Shown: in pieces, positions 36,865-47,514 of the stretch
Position numbering within the stretch: position 1 is the first letter of the stretch
How the letters are laid out: each line of letters opens with the position of its first letter
Source of the DNA: Sclerodactyla briareus
Lineage: Eukaryota > Echinodermata > Holothuroidea > Dendrochirotida > Sclerodactylidae
NCBI GenBank assembly: GCA_026419785.1
Contig: JAODTK010005878.1
Coordinates: forward strand, 1 to 64,000
Reading direction: 5' to 3'
Length of the DNA stretch: 64,000 nt
Notes under the pieces: generated by a model
Databases searched by the model: none
Told to the model about the DNA's origin: nothing
What the model saw: only the letters and a program-made list of their open reading frames with translations
Translations under genes and position numbers: made by a program

Positions 36865-37055
36865 TGTGCTAGATATTTGTAGCACACTCGGCGAGTGCCG
36901 TTTCCGGCATCTGAGGGCCTGGAAACCCCAAAAATTTCGTCCACCCTTCGCGCAACCAATGGTGGCGCTACGCTTAGATAAGTTAAAACACAGTCCACAT
37001 TAGCCCCCCCCCCCCCCCATACAAATACATTCCAGCCGCGCCTGAGTGTACCCCG
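36865..37055 (+). repeat. Unnamed G/C-run repeat (family C), copy 2
   Basis: Shares gtgccgtttccg, tcgcgcaacca, atggtggcgct, gcttagata and a long C run with copies at 29820 and 49985. Confidence 0.6.
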
Positions 37056-38465
37056 TGACCTCTGGCACCATATCATCATTATTCATGCACGAACATCATA
37101 GTAATTTCACATGTGTTACAAATTCTATAATACTACTTCCTTATTGGACGGACCTATAGTGGTTTGACGTATGAGCAAAATACTAAGTCAGTTCACGTTT
37201 AGCTCTCACCGTATTCCTGGGATATATCCGATAGGACCAGCAAATTTGACGGTTTGTGGATGATCGGCTGACAAACGTAATCTAATTGATACAACGATTA
37301 GGCCTTGGTAAATGTTGAAACATGAAACTATTCGTTTATGATTGTTTTAGTGTGCCTATCACGTCATAAATTGAAGGTATGATTATATAAAGGTACCTCG
37401 ATGAAACAAGAACGTAACCATGTATAGTGGTTCTTTGCCATTTTCTTTCTTCTTCCATATAATAAGCCAGTCGCTATTTCTGAGTCGCATGCTCACCACA
37501 AGAATCATTTCCGGGGATTAGACGAGATTCGGTCAGATCGTTATTACGACGACGGCCTATTTTTAAACTGTCACCACTATATGGAAACGCAACCAGTTCA
37601 TCCCATTTTCAAATGTTATTGTGGATAAGCATGGGGGGAAATCTGTCAAGTTTTGTGATGGCAGGATTCGTAATTTTTTCGGCAGTAGAGTTTCGAAAGA
37701 TCGTTCTGCACACTGTATGTTCAACGTCGAACTGCGGTCATTCCCCTATGACCTTTGACACAATATCATTATAATCTCATGAACTGTAAACTCTGGCTTA
37801 TTATTCAACTTTTGTGACAGGAGGAGACTTTGAAGATCACCTAAAATGTGAATATTATTTAAGCAGGCAAGTAGCAGATTAATAAACTTACCACACCCCA
37901 ACACGTCCGGATTGTGCTGTGATGAGTTTCAAGAAACAAGTCCTCCTTTGGTCTTAACAACATGCAAATAATGCCTTGTGCCTATAATTCCTACTTCCGC
38001 GAAATGGTAGGGCGTTCTCTGCTTATGCTGGTCATGAGCAGTCACAATACAGTATTGGATATAGTGAGCATTATTGAAAAGTTTAATTTACTCCAGGACT
38101 GATACACGAACACGATATTGACAAAAGTTGATAACTGTCAATGTCCAAAAACAAGCTTTACGATTTTTACCTTTTTACTCCTCTTATTTAATGGTCGCTG
38201 AAAATCTATTAATGAGACTCTTCAAGGAATTGACCATACAAAAGTAAAACGTACAGAACATGGCAACTGAACTCAATTTTGACAATCGTCCGAAAGTCCA
38301 CAACCATCTTATTTGGGTTCGAAGTTTATTTTATTTTATTTTATTTTTATACAACCATGCATCTGAAGTTGATTCATTTCCTCTAGTTTTGTGTATACCT
38401 TATTGGTTTCTTGCCGAAGGCAAATGGAATCTATGCAGTCATGTCTGTGTATGAGTTTGTGTGAC
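37056..38465. other. No gene seen
   Basis: No exon, repeat or motif supported. A 64-codon frame at 38260-38454 is T-rich and looks accidental. Confidence 0.5.
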
Positions 38466-38469
38466 ACCC

Positions 38470-38770
38470 CTTGTAGGCACGATATCTAATGAACGCGAAC
38501 AGGTATCAAGTTCAAATCAGGCGCGTGGATTGCTCATGTGGAGAGGATGAACCTTATTGTTTCAGTGCCAATGCAAGGTTATTCAAGGTCACGACAGGGC
38601 AAAGTTGAAAAACCTGTCAGCATGATATCTGATCAATGCAAGTATCTATTAGGTTCATATAAGTACGTAGTCGCACACAGTCCGTGAAGATGGGCCCTAT
38701 TGTTTTTGGTATCAGGTCAAGGTCATTGAAGGTCACCGTAGGGCAGTCTTCTTTATCTTGGCAACGGAAC
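38470..38770 (+). repeat. Two-unit repeat rich in AGGTCA words
   Basis: Two units of about 140 bases share gatatct-atgaacgc/gatatctgatcaatgc, agtatc...ggttca, ttattgttt and aaggtca...agggca. TCAAGGTCA occurs at 38583-38591 and 38717-38725, and another AGGTCA at 38730-38735. TCAAGGTCA is the extended half-site bound by ERR/SF-1-type nuclear receptors, but such words also occur in abundant invertebrate repeats, so function is not claimed. Confidence 0.55.
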
Positions 38771-39836
38771 ATTCCAGAGCAATATTGTAATGGAAAAAAT
38801 TGTTTGTCTAGGTGACTTACATCTGGTGACCCACTTTTAACTTATCCTAATGAGGTTCAGGCAAATGTTCAGGATTCTGGAATTGTTACGTGAAGATTGA
38901 TGCTGTCGCCCTCGTGCATTTCTTGCAATAATCCTCTGTCGTGCATCATCTTGTGGATATAAGCATGCTTGACCGTTGATTATTCCTAATTATCATACCA
39001 TTTTGGTACGTCTCAGAAGATGATGAATGGCGTTCGGTCACAGACAATGATGATTCTTCAGTCCAGTTTTTGTTAAAGCCCGTATCGCAGCTTTTTTTAA
39101 GCTGCGGTAAGCAGCTCTACAAGTCGTCATGTCTCTCCGTTCGTTCGTTCACTCACACACGTTCTAAACCGTACATGCAATCAGTTTGAAACCTGGTGGG
39201 GGGGGGGGGGGGTAAAGCATGCACTGGCTAGGCTGAGTGACTTTTTTGTTTACATAGTGTGATTAGATTTTAAATAAATCTAATGAATTACCCCAATTTT
39301 CCACAGTTATTCCATTGAGCTCCCTGTGAGAGAGGTTTGTTACATTACTCCCCAGTCAAGGCAGCAATAGTGCTGATCTTATCTGTCAGCAGGTCCTGGT
39401 AAGCAGCACCTAGACCACAATAAAAAACCTATCGTTCAGGTGGAAGATGATTTGTCTTTCAACACATCAGGCTCTGGTTCCTGTTGGTTGGTGACCCAGA
39501 AAGAGAGTGTTTCCACATATGTTGGGTTTAGTCTGCAATGTTTGTTCAATGGTGTCACATTCAGGATTTCTCATAATTGAGATATCTGGCAGCAAGAGGA
39601 GAGATGAATAGTGGGGAGGTATGCGAGTGCATGTTAGGGATGAACGAATTTGGTTTCTTAATCAGTTCAACTGATCCTATACCTATGGTATATTTGCCTG
39701 CAGCTACCAAGACGTTTACAATTGCGCTTGTGTTTTCTCAGCTTTGCATGCTTCAGAGGATTAATGGGATTATGTAGCCTAGTCGCCTAACCTATATTCT
39801 CACAAAGCATATATGGCATCGAGAGATGAGATCATG
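38771..39836. other. Upstream of the inhibitor gene; no other gene seen
   Basis: Contains a small hairpin at 39087-39108 (cgcagctt facing aagctgcg), a gttcgttcgtt run near 39150 and a G run near 39200. The 66-codon frame at 39577-39777 shows no signal peptide or domain. Confidence 0.4.
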
Positions 39837-40093
39837 CGTTTCCCCCAGCAATAGTCAATGTCATTTGCATTGAGAATGGAGTGGTTCACAAAACCTATAG
39901 TTATAACCAACAGTCCCACCGTGCAGGAAAGGCTCATATGATAAAGGCTCATATCCGCAATCTTATCATAGCTTGCTGGTATTTGATAATTGATATATCT
40001 GTATGAGATGTCACACTGAAATCATTCACTTGGAGTAATTGCAGTTGTTAGTTCTTTTCTCAGCTTTAGTTGTTCACGTTGTCTTACTAAAAC
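39837..40093 (+). promoter_or_regulatory. Proximal promoter of the first inhibitor gene
   Basis: Two blocks are shared with the sequence before the second gene (62436-62705). One contains CAATGTCATTTGCATT, with the POU octamer ATTTGCAT at 39865-39872. The other contains ATCATAGCTTGCTGGTA (39966-39982) followed by TGATATATC at 39991-39999, about 100 bases before the start codon. The TGATATATC word may serve as a TATA-like element. Its spacing to the ATG is 95-105 bases in both genes. Function is inferred from conservation between duplicates. Confidence 0.6.
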
Positions 40094-40163
40094 ATGAAGA
40101 CCTTTTGGTTTCTCCTCTTGATTAGCTCGGCATATGTGTCAGCATGGCGCAGTGGAAAATTCG
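40094..40163 (+). CDS. Secreted protease-inhibitor gene 1, exon 1 (signal peptide)
   Basis: The exon encodes MKTFWFLLLISSAYVSA, a typical secretory signal peptide with a charged start, a leucine-rich core and a VSA cleavage site, followed by WRSGKF. It ends at TTCG|GTAAGT, a consensus donor, in phase 1. The paralogous exon at 62706-62778 has the same length, phase and donor. Downstream phase-matched exons (45664, 46036, 47515) add a 10-cysteine domain, Kazal domains and a Kunitz domain, so the product would be an extracellular multi-domain protease inhibitor. The first intron is about 5.5 kb and full of repeats. Linking this exon to the downstream ones is inference from phase, strand and domain type. 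RNA data would decide. Confidence 0.75.
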
Positions 40164-40436
40164 GTAAGTAAATTATTACTACATTATGTTGAAAAAAGAG
40201 GATATGAACATGTCCGCATGTATGATATGTTTGGTTTGCGTAATTAGACATCACCGAATTGTAATTGGCTTTCCAGAATAATCACAAAATGCTTTGCCTA
40301 CACAAAGATGTTTATTGTGAACTCAATCAGTACTTCCTGCAGGCCGCGGGCCGGGGGGCCCGTCGTACACAGATAACTCGATCTTGACAAGTTGGAGCAA
40401 GTTCCTACAGAAGTACGTAGTCAGAGAGCTGAGTTC

Positions 40437-41090
40437 AAATATAGGCCAATAGCATTAGCCCAAAATTACCCCAAAGAAGGACATGTCTGGTGACAAGCTG
40501 AATTTTCGAACATAGGTCCAGAAAAAGGTGCAGATTAACCTACTAAACTCCCGGGATTTCCCAGTTGCGGAAACTTCGTAATCCAAGATGGCGTCCAAAA
40601 TGGCCGCCATTTTCACTGTTTGGCACAACTCCGTCCTCAAATTATCATAGAAAATGAAAAAGGTATCTATTTATAAGTTTTAAGGCACGAGGAATTTAAA
40701 TAACCAGTTATTTTGGTGGTCAAATGCTTCTATAAGGCATAAACCAAGATGGCCTCCAAGAATTGATATAAAATGGCCGACATTCCCATTTCTGCCATAA
40801 ATATGCCTCCAGATTATCATGAAAAGTAGAAATGGTGTTGAATCTCGCATTTTCACTGTTTGGCACAACTCCGTCCTCAAATTATCATAGAAAATGAAAA
40901 AGGTATCTATTTATAAGTTTTAAGGCACGAGGAATTTAAATAACCAGTTATTTTGGTGGTCAAATGCTTCTATAAGGCATAAACCAAGATGGCCTCCAAG
41001 AATTGATATAAAATGGCCGACATTCCCATTTCTGCCATAAATATGCCTCCAGATTATCATGAAAAGTAAAAATGGTGTTGAATCTCATGT
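40437..41090 (+). repeat. Repeat with YY1-like words; left arm of an inverted pair, with a 240-bp tandem duplication
   Basis: From about 40610 the sequence repeats with an exact 240-base period: 40610-40849 and 40850-41089 differ at only one position I can see (G at 40829, A at 41069). The segment 40437-40800 is also present in inverted form at 43790-44283 with moderate divergence. It contains AAAATGGCCGCCATTTT and repeated CAAGATGGC words. It is non-coding. Confidence 0.85.
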
Positions 41091-42059
41091 TCTAATATAC
41101 AACCGATCAAGTGAATAGGTACCTTAGTATTCGAAAGCTTGCAAGCTGGACCTTTGCTTGACCTCATTCGCCAATAATAAAAATCAGAATCAAACAAAAA
41201 TCCTGTTTCTTCAGCTAAAACTCTTTTAAGCTATCATCTAATCACGATACATGTGGGAAGCAAGAGTAACTCTCCTCTTGGAGTAAAAAAAAAAAGAATA
41301 ATAAAAAATACAGTTGAACGAAATTGGAAGCTAGTTTCATGTAGTCATTTTCGTTTGAATTTGAACCAAACAACCTAGTAATGATCAATGAGGAAATCAT
41401 GCCTCACGATATTCCAAATGGAACAATCCCGCTGACAGATAATCTACCTCCTCATTCCTACAACATTGTGATAATGTGAACAATTATCTATATATATGAC
41501 TTACAGCGATGTACCGCACCGGACATCAGAAGAGCGGTTCCACTATTCCTACATAGAAAGTTCTCACCTGTTGACAGACTGATTGCATAGCATAGGATAG
41601 CCTGAGCAGTATCATCAAATTAAACACCCTGTAGGGCCTTTGTTGTACCATTCAACTTGAACAGAAACCACGGGCATCAAGCCGGGGGGGGGGGGGGGTT
41701 GGAGGATATGCACCCACATTCTGAGAATGGAATATTCTCCCACAATCCTGGAGAAGGGTTATGCCCCCACATTATCTGAGGAGATTCCACCATTGACTGC
41801 AGACTTCTCAGACATGAAGTTGGTTGGCAAAGTCCGGCCCCTCCTCCACGACTGATTGTGGAATGACACACAGGGGCATATCATGGAAATAGTGGCGGAC
41901 CTAGTCTTCTCTTTTTAGGCCGTAGAGGTGGGACGAGAAGGGGGACTGTTCGGGCAGTAGAGCGGAATCAGCTGATTCTGCATATATATGCCCTACACTA
42001 GTTTTCTCTGTTGCTGTTATGCCACTGGACAGAAAACTAACAATTCGCCGTGGGAATAA

Positions 42060-43290
42060 ATATCATTCACTCACCTACTCACTGATGGAAGCCCCTGCCT
42101 GGACGGAATCTAGCCAAATCTGCCTGCCGCTACCAAGCGACTAGTCTTGGGCTCAGCGCACTCTCCACCAAATACCCCTGAGGTAGCTGCGCCAGCCATT
42201 AGCTACGGGGCATTTCCGGTGTGTCGACCCTAACCTGCGGGGTTCCGATCACACAGTACACGGTGGGCAGGATCGTCGTCAGGAGGCGTGTCATGTCCCA
42301 AAAAGAATCCCAGAAGTGCTCCAAGGGCATCAACCAGCGCATCCATGAACTAAGCAGGTACCGTGATGCAGTACCATCCGCGAAGTTCAGGTCAGTAACT
42401 CTGGCTCCACCGAAGGAGACCCGCATCCCTCTCCAAATCCAGTCCATATATGTGTTTAAGGTAGAGTACTACCCTGCCACACACCTGTGACAATGGGGAA
42501 GAACTCATATAGACTCCCAACCGCACACTTAACAGCTAGTACGCTCACTTCCAGAATACCTGAATACAGAGGCTATCAAGTGAACAGACACGACACGGAA
42601 AGCCAAGATGCTATCCACGGTGAGTTTCTTGGTAGTGGAAACTCTACTGCTTGGGACGTAGATGTACAAGCAGTTGACAACCGATACAGTTCAGGATGAT
42701 CCCAGCAAAGACTTTGCCAAGATATTGAGGAATGCCTCTCATCTATTGCAGTCCGAGTACTGTATCCACCCTTCCCGTTCCAGATTGATTGGAATAATTA
42801 TTCCTCTTGTCCAGTCAGTTGGGGTAACACATGTGTCCCAAGAAGAGCAGTAAAGACCATGCAACAACTTGATGGCAGCCTAGCCGCCAGCTCAGAGCAT
42901 CTCTGTTTGTATGCCATGGACCCCATGAGTTTTCGCGCCTTCAACTTGAATGCCTTACGAGTTTCCTCAGTAGAAGGAACGTCATAATCTACAAGCAGTT
43001 CGGCCACTGTAGGTTGCAACACCGTCCTTTTAAGTGTTCGAGCTTGGAGCTCAGCTTCGTACGAATCCCCCAAATACCCAGCAAAAATTTTCTGATGGTA
43101 AAGCCCTGCAAAACTGGGTTTTGCAGGAGGCACCACCTGTCACTACACAATCCTACACCACTATCAACAGAAAAAATATGGATATTCAGTTCAATATGAT
43201 TGGAGTGATAAAATGGTTGTTCATGATGTTCCTTTTCTGCCTTTTGGGCCAACCTTTTGCAATAGCCTATGAGCAACTTTGTTCCACCGT
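42060..43290 (-). mobile_element. RTE-like LINE, decayed
   Basis: The minus strand has a block CVTPTDWTRGIIIPI (about 42.8 kb), a segment RGIPQYLGKVFAGI-like (about 42.73 kb), and MDWIWRGMRVSFGGARVTDL followed by NFADGTA (42.3-42.45 kb), which is the YADD-type catalytic region. After it, the sequence joins early to the 3' trailer word cacggtgggcaggatcg, also found at 21671 and 22341, so part of the C-terminus is deleted. The 112-codon frame at 42798-43136 is probably the upstream part of the same ORF. It is the same family as 21441-23600. Confidence 0.7.
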
Positions 43291-43789
43291 GTAAAGTGTA
43301 GTTAAAAAAACGGTTTCATCGCCTCTATGGCAAATACTATATTGAATTGATTTATATGAGATGTTGGAATCAATTATGAAAAGTATGTACAGTCATGGTC
43401 TTTGCAATTACATTGTGAAAAGACCGACATGTAAAATGCCTATGCAATATTCATTTTACAATTGACTGGACCAAGGTACAATTGGGCAGTGCAGGATCAA
43501 TTTCAAAACAATATTCCTTGAAAATTAATTCTCGAATACAGGCAAAATATCCTGGCAAATATTAATAGATGGGTTTGGCTTTCTCACTTCAGTTACGGAC
43601 CAATTGAAGTTGCTTGTATTATCTGGCAAACAAGTTTTTGTTTTCGTTAAAACCAGTGAAGTTGACGAAGACGATTGCCCACCATATATTGCCGTGAGGG
43701 CGAATAAATGAGACATGAGAACTGATTTGCTAGCCAAAACAAATATGATGATGAAAGTACATTGCACACATTTCAGGTACTCAGCTATT

Positions 43790-44283
43790 AATTGAATTTT
43801 TGGGCAACCATATTGGTTAATGCTCTATAGACACATTTGATTACTCGCATAGTAATTAAGAATATGAATATGAATCCTCATACCCCAGAACATATATTTA
43901 GACAGCTGTTCTACTTCTAATGCCCCCCCAAACTGTCAAGGAAATATGACATTATATTGAAAATTGCGGCCATTATGAATCAGTTTCAGGGCGCCATCTT
44001 GGTTTATGTCATATAAAAGCATCGGATTACTGAAATAACTGTTTAATTGAGTTCCTCGTGCCTCAAAACATATAAATAGACACCTTCTTCATTCCTTGTG
44101 ATGATTTGGGGACAAAGTTGTGCCAAACAGTGAAATGGCGGCCATTTTGGAGTTTCCACAACTGGGATTTTTGGGGAGTTTTAGTATGTTAATCTACACA
44201 TCATTCTGAACCCATGTGAAAAAAATCAGCTTGTTACAAGACATGTCCATCTTTCATCTAATGCTCTTGGCCTAATATGTTCT
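43790..44283 (-). repeat. Right arm of the inverted repeat pair in intron 1
   Basis: On the minus strand it follows the order of 40437-40800: ggacatgtcttgtaacaagc, a tagattaacatactaaaact word, cccagttgtggaaac, atggccgccatttcactgtttggcacaac, tctatttata, ggcacgagga and aaccaagatggc. Divergence from the left arm is much greater than between the two 240-base units, so the tandem duplication is recent and the inverted pair old. Confidence 0.75.
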
Positions 44284-44299
44284 ATCAATTGAATTGACA

Positions 44300-44405
44300 A
44301 TTTGCGTTTTGGGTTTCGTTATTGCCTTCGAATCGCCTGGAGTCACTCGGTTAACGTTAACCTTTTCATTCAGTCGTTTTTATCCACCTTAAGACCCGAT
44401 CAATC
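44300..44405 (+). repeat. Intron-1 block shared with gene 2
   Basis: Words attgccttcgaatcg, tcggttaacgttaacc, cattcagtcgtttttatcc and cacctt aagacccgatca match 63450-63610 in the same order and orientation. Because both blocks lie downstream of paralogous first exons, they are best read as the remaining shared intron of duplicated genes. Confidence 0.65.
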
Positions 44406-44861
44406 TTCTCCGTTAAAGATTTCCGATGCATCCGACGTCTCTGTCCCAATAACTACGACCCTGTATGTGCCTCCAACGGCGCCTACTTATTTCAACCGCT
44501 GCTCTTCGACTGGGCTAGACGATGTAAAGAGCCAGGTATCTACATTGTTCGAGAAGGCCTGTGCTCTGGTAAGATCAAAATTCTGCCCGGAAGAGATAAT
44601 TTTGCCCCGAATTAGGATATTTTCCCCGCTTCATTTTCAAATCATAGCCTAGGAAATAATAATCTGGACCCAGCTGAAACCAGACAACGTATGTGGGCGC
44701 ATGCCGGAACGACAACCAACAGTAAACACTATTCACGTCCGAGCATTTGGGCATTTTTTGGAGGGGGGGGGGGGGGCGGGTGAACGGAGTATTTGAATTA
44801 TATTAACAGAAATTCTCAGTTCAAGGTTGTAGTATCACAGTTACATTCATAAGAATATGAC

Positions 44862-45168
44862 TTGTTTGGAGTTTAGCTCGGTTGCTAGCTAAAGCTTAGG
44901 ACTGGTGATCAAAAGGTTGCGAGTTGGAATCCCAAGGATCAATCAACTTTTCCGGTGTACCCTCGGGCAAGGTACCTTTCTCCATTGCCTCAGCCCACCT
45001 AGGCGATAATGGGGACCTGTGAAGAATTTGAGTACAACCTGTGCCTACAATGGCAGCAACTTATACTCTCCGGGTTTGTCGAGGGTTCCGTTTCCTGTGA
45101 TCGGGGTTATATCTGTGGAGCGCTTTGAGATTGACTACGACGTTGGAAAGCGCTCTATCTGTCTATAG
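44862..45168 (+). mobile_element. tRNA-derived SINE
   Basis: The head contains an A-box-like TTTAGCTCGGTTGCTAG (about 44872-44888) and a B-box-like GCGAGTTGGAATCCC (44919-44933), separated as in a tRNA gene. A central part with gtaccctcgggcaaggtacc and cctcagcccacctaggcg follows, and a 3' end with gagcgctttgaga and gttggaaagcgctct. About 300 bases. It lies in intron 1 about 500 bases before exon 2. Confidence 0.8.
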
Positions 45169-45663
45169 GCATGTGCGAATATTACAATCGGTACATGACT
45201 TTAGGGACGAGATCTACATTCATGGAGGTGGTGACACGTTATGGTGATAGGGGTGACCAAGTTATCAGAGGTAAGTCTTTGATTAGCTTGTTATTCACCA
45301 GAACATAAAGTAGGTCCGGAAGTGAATTGTCTGAATGTCGTTGGTAGACGATATTCGCCTATTCATCCCATTAAACACGAGGTGCAATATAATAACAATT
45401 GGTTGATTTGGAGATAGTTAATGTCACGACATGATAGTCTTAATTCAGTCTTAGTTCATAATGAATTTCTATTCGGCTGGGTCATGCATTGTGCTTACAA
45501 TGCATTGGTCTAAGCAACCAGGCACAGTCACCTTATGATGATACACTGAAGTCGTTCATGACATGTACATACACGGACACACCGCTGATTCTAGAGGACT
45601 AGCCGATTGTGATTGAGGATTAAAAAAAATGCCGAACCAGTGATGCCGTAGTTTCTTTTAAAG

Positions 45664-45813
45664 GTTCACTTCCGAAGGAATGCCTCGACTGTAGCCTCGT
45701 CCGTATAAAATGTACCGAAGAAGCAACGAACGACAGGTGTGAATGTAGCCCTGATGAGGTTTGCTGTGAGAACTGCTGCGGTGGGCATTCGTGTGTCCGG
45801 AGACGAGAGCCTG
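45664..45813 (+). CDS. Inhibitor gene 1, exon 2: 10-cysteine domain
   Basis: Translating from the AAAG acceptor in phase 1 gives a 50-residue open exon that starts GSLPKECLDC and holds ten cysteines, including RCECSPDEVCCENCCGGHSC. It ends in phase 1 at CCTG|GTAGGT. The dense CC pairs and charged loops point to a small disulfide-rich extracellular domain. WAP (8 Cys) and antistasin-type domains were considered, but the spacing fits neither cleanly, so I leave the domain unnamed. It follows a signal-peptide exon and precedes Kazal and Kunitz exons in the same phase, so it is probably part of one secreted inhibitor. Confidence 0.7.
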
Positions 45814-46035
45814 GTAGGTACCTTGAATATCACATATTATGTCGTGGGCTCGGGTGATTAGTTTCCTCTTCATTCTTCACTCATTCTCTTGTTCGAAAGG
45901 CAAGCTGCCAAGAAAAAAAATATTTGCAATCGGTTGTGTACGTCTTTCCTAATTGGCTGTTGAGTTTACTCTCTGTGCAATTTCGCGTCTCTCATTTCGA
46001 ATTCGCATAATGACTGGAGTATTGTGGTGTTGTAG

Positions 46036-46371
46036 GGAGTCACCGTTTTCGATCCAGGCTGATATTTAATTGAATACCATCGACATTGGACGAAGTACAA
46101 TGGCTCAGGTAGTAGAGACCATGTTCCTTCAACTTAGCTAAACGGTGCGACAATCCGGCTTTAGAGCAAGTAGCATTCTCTTTCTGCGACGACGAAAGTG
46201 CAACTGTAGAAGACCCTATATGCGCGGCTCGTCGGTGTATCAAAGTGTATTTCCCGGTGTGTGGATCCAATGGTATCATGTACAGCAATCTGTGTCGCTT
46301 CAATTTAGCTAAACGGTGTGACTATCCCAGTTTAGAGTAGGTGGCGTTCCCCTTCTGTGAGAATCAGGACG
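46036..46371 (+). pseudogene. Inhibitor gene 1, exon 3: double Kazal exon with in-frame stops
   Basis: The exon keeps phase 1-1 from a TTGTAG acceptor to a GACG|GTAAGA donor (336 bases). Its second half (46209-46371) encodes a Kazal domain: DPICAARRC, then RCIKVYFPVCGSNG, then NLCRFNLAKRC and a final PFC. The residue two after the second cysteine is Lys, the usual P1 position in Kazal domains, so trypsin-like targets would be expected. The first half keeps only CSFNLAKRCDNPALEQ and FSFC. Its beginning has a TGA at 46071-46073 and two adjacent TAGs just before CSFN. A TAG at 46338-46340 replaces the CAA/Gln found at the same place in the first repeat. The acceptor has a weak pyrimidine tract. 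Either the exon is dead or it is skipped. Assembly error is possible. Confidence 0.75.
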
Positions 46372-47514
46372 GTAAGAGTTCCCAACGTACACTTCCAATT
46401 ATGTACCGTAACCAATCGATTTCTTTAGAATATATTACTCGCCAGGCAAAAGAGCGCAGAACCTGGAACTGCACATTCTTTGTCGGGCGAAACCTTCACC
46501 AAGTACAAACACGTGTGAAGCAATACCTCCCTGTAGTACCTTTCACATGTTTTGTTCACATGCAGATAGCAACTTGAAGGGTAAAATATACATGGGATTA
46601 ATCTGTAACTCGGTTATATGAATGAACATGATCTATTCAAATTCTACTTACTATTACGTAAATTGTCCTCAGTTTCAAGAAAATTCACATACAATCAATG
46701 ACTCATGTCAGATGTTACTTGAAAACTCCGGAGTAGAAGAGAGGTCTGTAGGAGTTTCTTTCCCTATAATTGTTCCTTTATTCGTGAGTCTAATAATATC
46801 ATGATAATAACACGATATAACTACAAAAAATTAAATTTGCCGATGAAACAAACCTCTTTAATATATCTTTCGCACCTGTCAATCACACAAGTGGGCTCTT
46901 ATAAATATTATTCAATACTACCGACCTGCCGACAGATGGTTGCAGGGTCGTTGTATACAGCCTCCAATACCCTGTGAAAAAAAATGAGCGCCTTGGTCTG
47001 ACATCGATGGGAGCTGAGAAGGATTCGAAATATATTGATACAGGTTTTTCAAATTGCCAATAACTTGATGGCCCCGTCCTCGATTACTTCTTTGAATTGG
47101 GTTCCACTCCCAAGCTTCGTAGAAAACGCTGCCATAGACTTGTAGAAGTTTTTTTTCCCCTCTCTGCAGAAGTGATCAATGAGTGTAATAACGCCCTGAA
47201 GATTTGAGATGCCTTCAAGGACAGTCCTGACTAGTGTTTGCAGGGAATGCGGGCAAATTAATGGGGTTACCTCCCTCCCCACCTTTTCGGATTTAACTGA
47301 TCTAACCTGAACCAAAACCAAAATATTTCCGGGAAAGTACCATCCATCGAAAACACAGTGAACATCAATGATGATTGTCTCTAACTCTTATCAGTATAGC
47401 TGCCTGTCAGTGGCTACCACCTGTATAACGTGTTTGGCAGCATGCTCAAAACACGTATTTATTTTATATAACTTCTCTAAAACATTCCTGCAAATTCTCC
47501 TTTCTCGTTTTTAG
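46372..47514 (+). other. Probable intron before the Kunitz exon
   Basis: Runs from the GTAAGA donor at 46372 to the TTTCTCGTTTTTAG acceptor ending at 47514. I see no further exon or repeat in it. The open frames at 46341-46577 and 46622-46804 lack domains. Confidence 0.5.

Larger units (their letters stand above)
40164..45663 (+). other. Probable intron 1 of inhibitor gene 1
   Basis: Bounded by the GTAAGT donor at 40164 and a TTTCTTTTAAAG acceptor ending at 45663. It holds an inverted pair of one repeat (40437-41090 and 43790-44283), an RTE-like LINE (42060-43290), a SINE (44862-45168), G runs near 41684 and 44763, and a block shared with intron 1 of gene 2 (44300-44405). The stretch 41100-42050 shows no gene. 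Confidence 0.6.
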
